Part shown: piece by piece, positions 4,546-6,488 of the stretch
Layout of the letters: each line of letters begins with the position of its first letter
Numbering within the stretch: position 1 is the first letter of the stretch
Assembly: GCA_003567575.1 (NCBI GenBank)
Contig: PWZG01000048.1
Span: 1 to 6,488 of the forward strand
From: PVC group bacterium
GTDB lineage: Bacteria > Verrucomicrobiota > Kiritimatiellia > CAIKKV01 > PXCX01
Length of the DNA: 6,488 nt
Direction of reading: 5' to 3'
Position numbers and translations under genes: made by a program
The notes under the pieces: model-generated
Database searches by the model: none
Seen by the model: the letters and a program-made list of their open reading frames with translations, nothing else
What the model was told of the DNA's origin: nothing

Positions 4546-6011
4546 CCACACGAAACTATGATGCAATCGTCATCGGCAGCGGCGGCGGCCTGAAAATCGC
4601 GCTGCCGGCGGCGAAACAAGGCTATCGCGTGGCACTGATCGAACCGGACGCTTTTGGAGGCACCTGTCTCAATCGCGGGTGTATTCCATCGAAAATGCTG
4701 ATTTATCCGACGGAATTCGCGGACCGTATCCGCGATGCCGGAAAACTAGAACTGCATGTCGCTCAACCGCCGCGCGTCGATTTCGCGGGTTTAATCACCC
4801 GTATTTGCAAAACCATTGATGCCATGTCGGAAACCATTCGAATGCGTTGCAAGGCCACCGACAACCTCGATATCTATCCGGAATACGCGCAATTCATCGG
4901 ACCGCGAACCCTGCGCGCCGGAGATGATGAGCTGACCGGTGACCGGATTTTTATCGCCACCGGTTCGCGCCCGGCCATTCCGGATATTTCCGGACTGGCC
5001 GGTACACCCTATATAACCAGTCAACAGGCGTTGCGTCAAACGGTGTTGCCCCGCAACCCGATCATTCTGGGCGGCGGTTATATCGCCGTCGAGCTGGGGA
5101 ACGCCTGGCGCGCGGCAGGCAGCCAGCCCACATTTATCGTGCGCAGTCGGTTATTACGACGCGAAGACCGCGAGATCGCCGACCTTTTCAGTACGCTTTT
5201 CAAGCGACGGAACAAGGTCATTCAAGGATTTCTACCGAAGGCGGTCCGCCATGATAACGGTATCTTCACGATTACCGGACAGACCGCGGACGGCGGACAA
5301 CAAACCGTGCGCGGCGATGCGTTACTGGTCGCCACCGGGGTAACGCCCAATACGGAACGTCTGGCGCTCACCAACGCGGGAATCGAACTGGCCGCCGACG
5401 GCGGCGGCATCAAGGTCGACGACTGTTTACGCACCACGGCGGAAGGCGTTTATGCGATGGGCGACGTCATCTGCCGCCATCTGTTCCGTCACACCGTCAA
5501 TCGCGAAGGCGAATATCTTCTGAAAACGGCGTTTGCCGCGACACCGCCGGCGCCTCTCGATTACGGGCCGGTTCCCCATGCCGTGTTCGGCGATCCCGAG
5601 GTGGCGGGCGTCGGTATGACAGAGGAAATGGTCCGTGAAAAAGGGCTGTCCTACGTCGTTGGACGCGCTGACTACGCCGACAGCAATCAGGGACTGGCCC
5701 GCCAACTCGATGGCGGCCGTTGCAAAATTATCGTGGATCGCGTCTCGCGCCGTCTCCTGGGAGCCCATATCATCGGAGACGAAGCCTCAACCATGATCCA
5801 TCTCTTGATCCTGTTGATGAAAACCGGCGGCACACTTGATGATTTACTGGATATGATCTTTATTCATCCGGCGCTTCCGGAAATCGTCCGCGATGCCGCC
5901 CGTGACGCAACAGAAGCGTTAAAGCGGATCGCCGGAACCGGTGATGGTGTAGCCGGCGAGCAGATCGGAGTCGGCGAGATGGGAAGAGGAAGCCACGGAT
6001 TGCACCGATAG
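4542..6011 (+). CDS. Pyridine nucleotide-disulfide oxidoreductase (dihydrolipoamide dehydrogenase / mycothione reductase-like)
   Basis: This is a FAD-dependent class I disulfide reductase of 489 residues. The FAD loop is IGSGGG (11-16), and the redox pair is Cys42/Cys47 in GGTCLNRGCIPSK (39-51). ATGSRP (139-144) follows, then the pyridine-nucleotide loop GGGYIAVE (177-184), the second FAD site ATGVTPN (264-270) and AMGD (305-308). The dimer-interface His442/Glu447 base pair is in HPALPE (442-447). All catalytic residues are present. RSRLLRRED (201-209) after the second nucleotide-binding strand is basic, which favours NADPH over NADH, as in mercuric or glutathione reductases. It lacks a lipoyl domain, and no 2-oxoacid dehydrogenase genes are nearby, so the disulfide substrate is open; low-molecular-weight thiol or lipoamide reduction are both possible. 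Translation probably depends on the preceding mini-ORF. Residues from about 463 on are read from antisense RHS sequence and are not native to the family. Confidence 0.88.
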   Translation: MTTRNYDAIVIGSGGGLKIALPAAKQGYRVALIEPDAFGGTCLNRGCIPSKMLIYPTEFADRIRDAGKLELHVAQPPRVDFAGLITRICKTIDAMSETIRMRCKATDNLDIYPEYAQFIGPRTLRAGDDELTGDRIFIATGSRPAIPDISGLAGTPYITSQQALRQTVLPRNPIILGGGYIAVELGNAWRAAGSQPTFIVRSRLLRREDREIADLFSTLFKRRNKVIQGFLPKAVRHDNGIFTITGQTADGGQQTVRGDALLVATGVTPNTERLALTNAGIELAADGGGIKVDDCLRTTAEGVYAMGDVICRHLFRHTVNREGEYLLKTAFAATPPAPLDYGPVPHAVFGDPEVAGVGMTEEMVREKGLSYVVGRADYADSNQGLARQLDGGRCKIIVDRVSRRLLGAHIIGDEASTMIHLLILLMKTGGTLDDLLDMIFIHPALPEIVRDAARDATEALKRIAGTGDGVAGEQIGVGEMGRGSHGLHR

Positions 6012-6197
6012 CACAATTGATGTGACGGCGTTGCAGCGGCCGTAGGTATCATAGCATTAGGAGACGGTGTAGTTGCTTTCAAGACTGAAGCCGCTGTTGC
6101 GGTCGAGGGCGTCGTGGGTGCGGGTGATTACATTGTAGACACAGTCATCATGCCGCAATGTCGCAAAATCCTGCGTTCCGATAGGAAGCTTTTTCAT
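5925..6197 (-). pseudogene. Chimeric remnant: PD-(D/E)XK-protein N-terminus joined to an RHS-repeat fragment
   Basis: The minus strand from ATG 6197 reads MKKLPIGTQDFATLRHDD, the typical first residues of the AAA-ATPase-like/PD-(D/E)XK nuclease proteins (MKKLPIGIQxFxxLR) that are multicopy in many anaerobes. After about residue 21 (near 6135) it passes in frame into RHS/YD-repeat sequence: THDALDRNSGFSL, then a TAA stop at 6057-6059. Reading through the stop continues the RHS match (CYDTYGR, then SVQSVASSSHLADSDLLAGY) to about 5930. The normal YGYDTYGR has become stop-CYDTYGR. So two unrelated multicopy families are fused, and the RHS part lies antisense over the last 80-odd bases of the flavoenzyme gene. 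Neither half can be functional. Family recognition is by eye from motif memory. Confidence 0.65.
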
Positions 6198-6206
6198 AAT
6201 GCCTAT

Positions 6207-6236
6207 AATTTACCGCAAACCCTGTCGCCTTGTCAA
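6207..6236 (-). promoter_or_regulatory. Possible promoter in front of the chimeric remnant
   Basis: On the minus strand a perfect TTGACA (complement of 6231-6236) is followed after 18 nt by TAAATT (complement of 6207-6212, 4 of 6 matches). Transcription would start within a few bases of the remnant's ATG at 6197, so any transcript would be almost leaderless. It may be an intact relic of the PD-(D/E)XK gene's promoter. If active, it would send antisense RNA into the 3' end of the flavoenzyme gene. Confidence 0.4.
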
Positions 6237-6264
6237 CGTCACGGGGACGTCGATCTGAAGCATA

Positions 6265-6488
6265 TCAGAGCGCGTTGATCTCGCATTCCAGAGTCGAGAT
6301 CTGCTCCATCATGTTGTCGAACTCAGGACGCGCGCCGTAAAACATGAATTTCATGTGAGCGTAATCATCCTTGAGGCGATGGCGGACGTGAGGCGGGGGC
6401 ATAAGTCGCATCGTGCCAGGCTTCGCCAAGTCGTATCGTGCCCAGCCTCGGTGATAGAATTTGTCCTTGAACGCAACCACGGAATCCA
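6265..6488 (-). CDS. AbiEii/AbiGii-type nucleotidyltransferase, C-terminal end (5' part outside window)
   Basis: The frame is open from the window edge to TGA at 6265-6267, giving about 74 residues. It contains a recognisable C-terminal pattern of the nucleotidyl transferase AbiEii/AbiGii toxin family: VAFKDKFYHRGWARYDLA, then PGTMRLMPP, then a helix with DDYAHMKFMFYG, then PEFDNMMEQISTLECEIN close to the stop. Members transfer nucleotides to RNA targets and act as toxins of type IV toxin-antitoxin or abortive-infection systems, normally with an AbiEi antitoxin gene upstream. The catalytic GS...DxD motifs and any antitoxin lie outside the window. A GTG at 6478-6480 is internal rather than the start, because the family is about 250-300 residues and the frame runs on beyond it. 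The remnant described at 5925-6197 follows 67 bp downstream. Confidence 0.75.
   Translation of the reverse strand, partial: DSVVAFKDKFYHRGWARYDLAKPGTMRLMPPPHVRHRLKDDYAHMKFMFYGARPEFDNMMEQISTLECEINAL

Noticed and set aside
4253..4566. Minus-strand frames with an apparent membrane segment in the spacer
   Set aside because: The hydrophobic run is the antisense of the A-rich tracts; the two frames overlap each other and neither has a start signal.
5864..6082. Minus-strand 72-codon frame over the flavoenzyme 3' end
   Set aside because: It is in a different frame from the RHS-like translation and is proline/alanine/threonine-rich without motifs; the RHS frame explains the region better.
1..6488. 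CRISPR array, tRNA or rRNA genes
   Set aside because: No regularly spaced direct repeats, cloverleaf-like segments with a TTCGA arm in the right context, or rRNA-like sequence were seen on either strand.

Overview
This window looks like a chromosomal piece of a GC-rich, moderately to strongly accessory-laden bacterial genome. The mix of a sulfatase lacking a signal peptide, a ClpX-like ATPase of unusual build, an RHS fragment, a PD-(D/E)XK-type gene start and an AbiEii-family gene suggests the PVC group (Kiritimatiellota, Lentisphaerota or Verrucomicrobiota-like). This is an inference from gene style only; there is no rRNA or other marker gene here.

Layout. Positions 1-245 (minus strand) hold the N-terminal third or so of an NAD(P)-dependent epimerase/reductase. 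It diverges from a plus-strand unit: two back-to-back promoters lie at about 299-327 (minus) and 342-369 (plus). The plus unit has a leader of about 230 nt, then three close genes: a ClpX/HslU-like AAA+ unfoldase (609-2276, read from a TTG start behind a strong Shine-Dalgarno), D-aminoacyl-tRNA deacylase dtd (2299-2811) and a type I sulfatase (2801-4180, overlapping dtd by 11 bp). A 296-bp AT-richer spacer follows, with a short tandem repeat and an imperfect palindrome. Next comes a 22-codon reading frame (4477-4545) with the best ribosome binding site of the area. It overlaps the start of a dihydrolipoamide dehydrogenase/mycothione reductase-like flavoenzyme (4542-6011) by ATGA. The right end is a scar: a minus-strand chimera of a PD-(D/E)XK-protein N-terminus joined to an RHS-repeat fragment (5925-6197) runs antisense into the 3' end of the flavoenzyme gene. 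Beyond it is the C-terminus of an AbiEii/AbiGii-type nucleotidyltransferase (6265-6488, minus).

How the genes might work together. The first three plus genes are probably cotranscribed and combine protein quality control, translation quality control and sulfate-ester chemistry; no single pathway is evident. The flavoenzyme appears translationally coupled to the small frame before it. The most unusual items are the ClpX-like protein (ClpX and HslU signatures mixed, ClpP-docking IGF loop kept, zinc-binding domain absent, enlarged pore-loop insert, and an apparent second copy of the small sensor-2 domain), the sulfatase with three non-canonical active-site positions, the coupled mini-ORF, and the RHS scar that has recoded the flavoenzyme's C-terminus.
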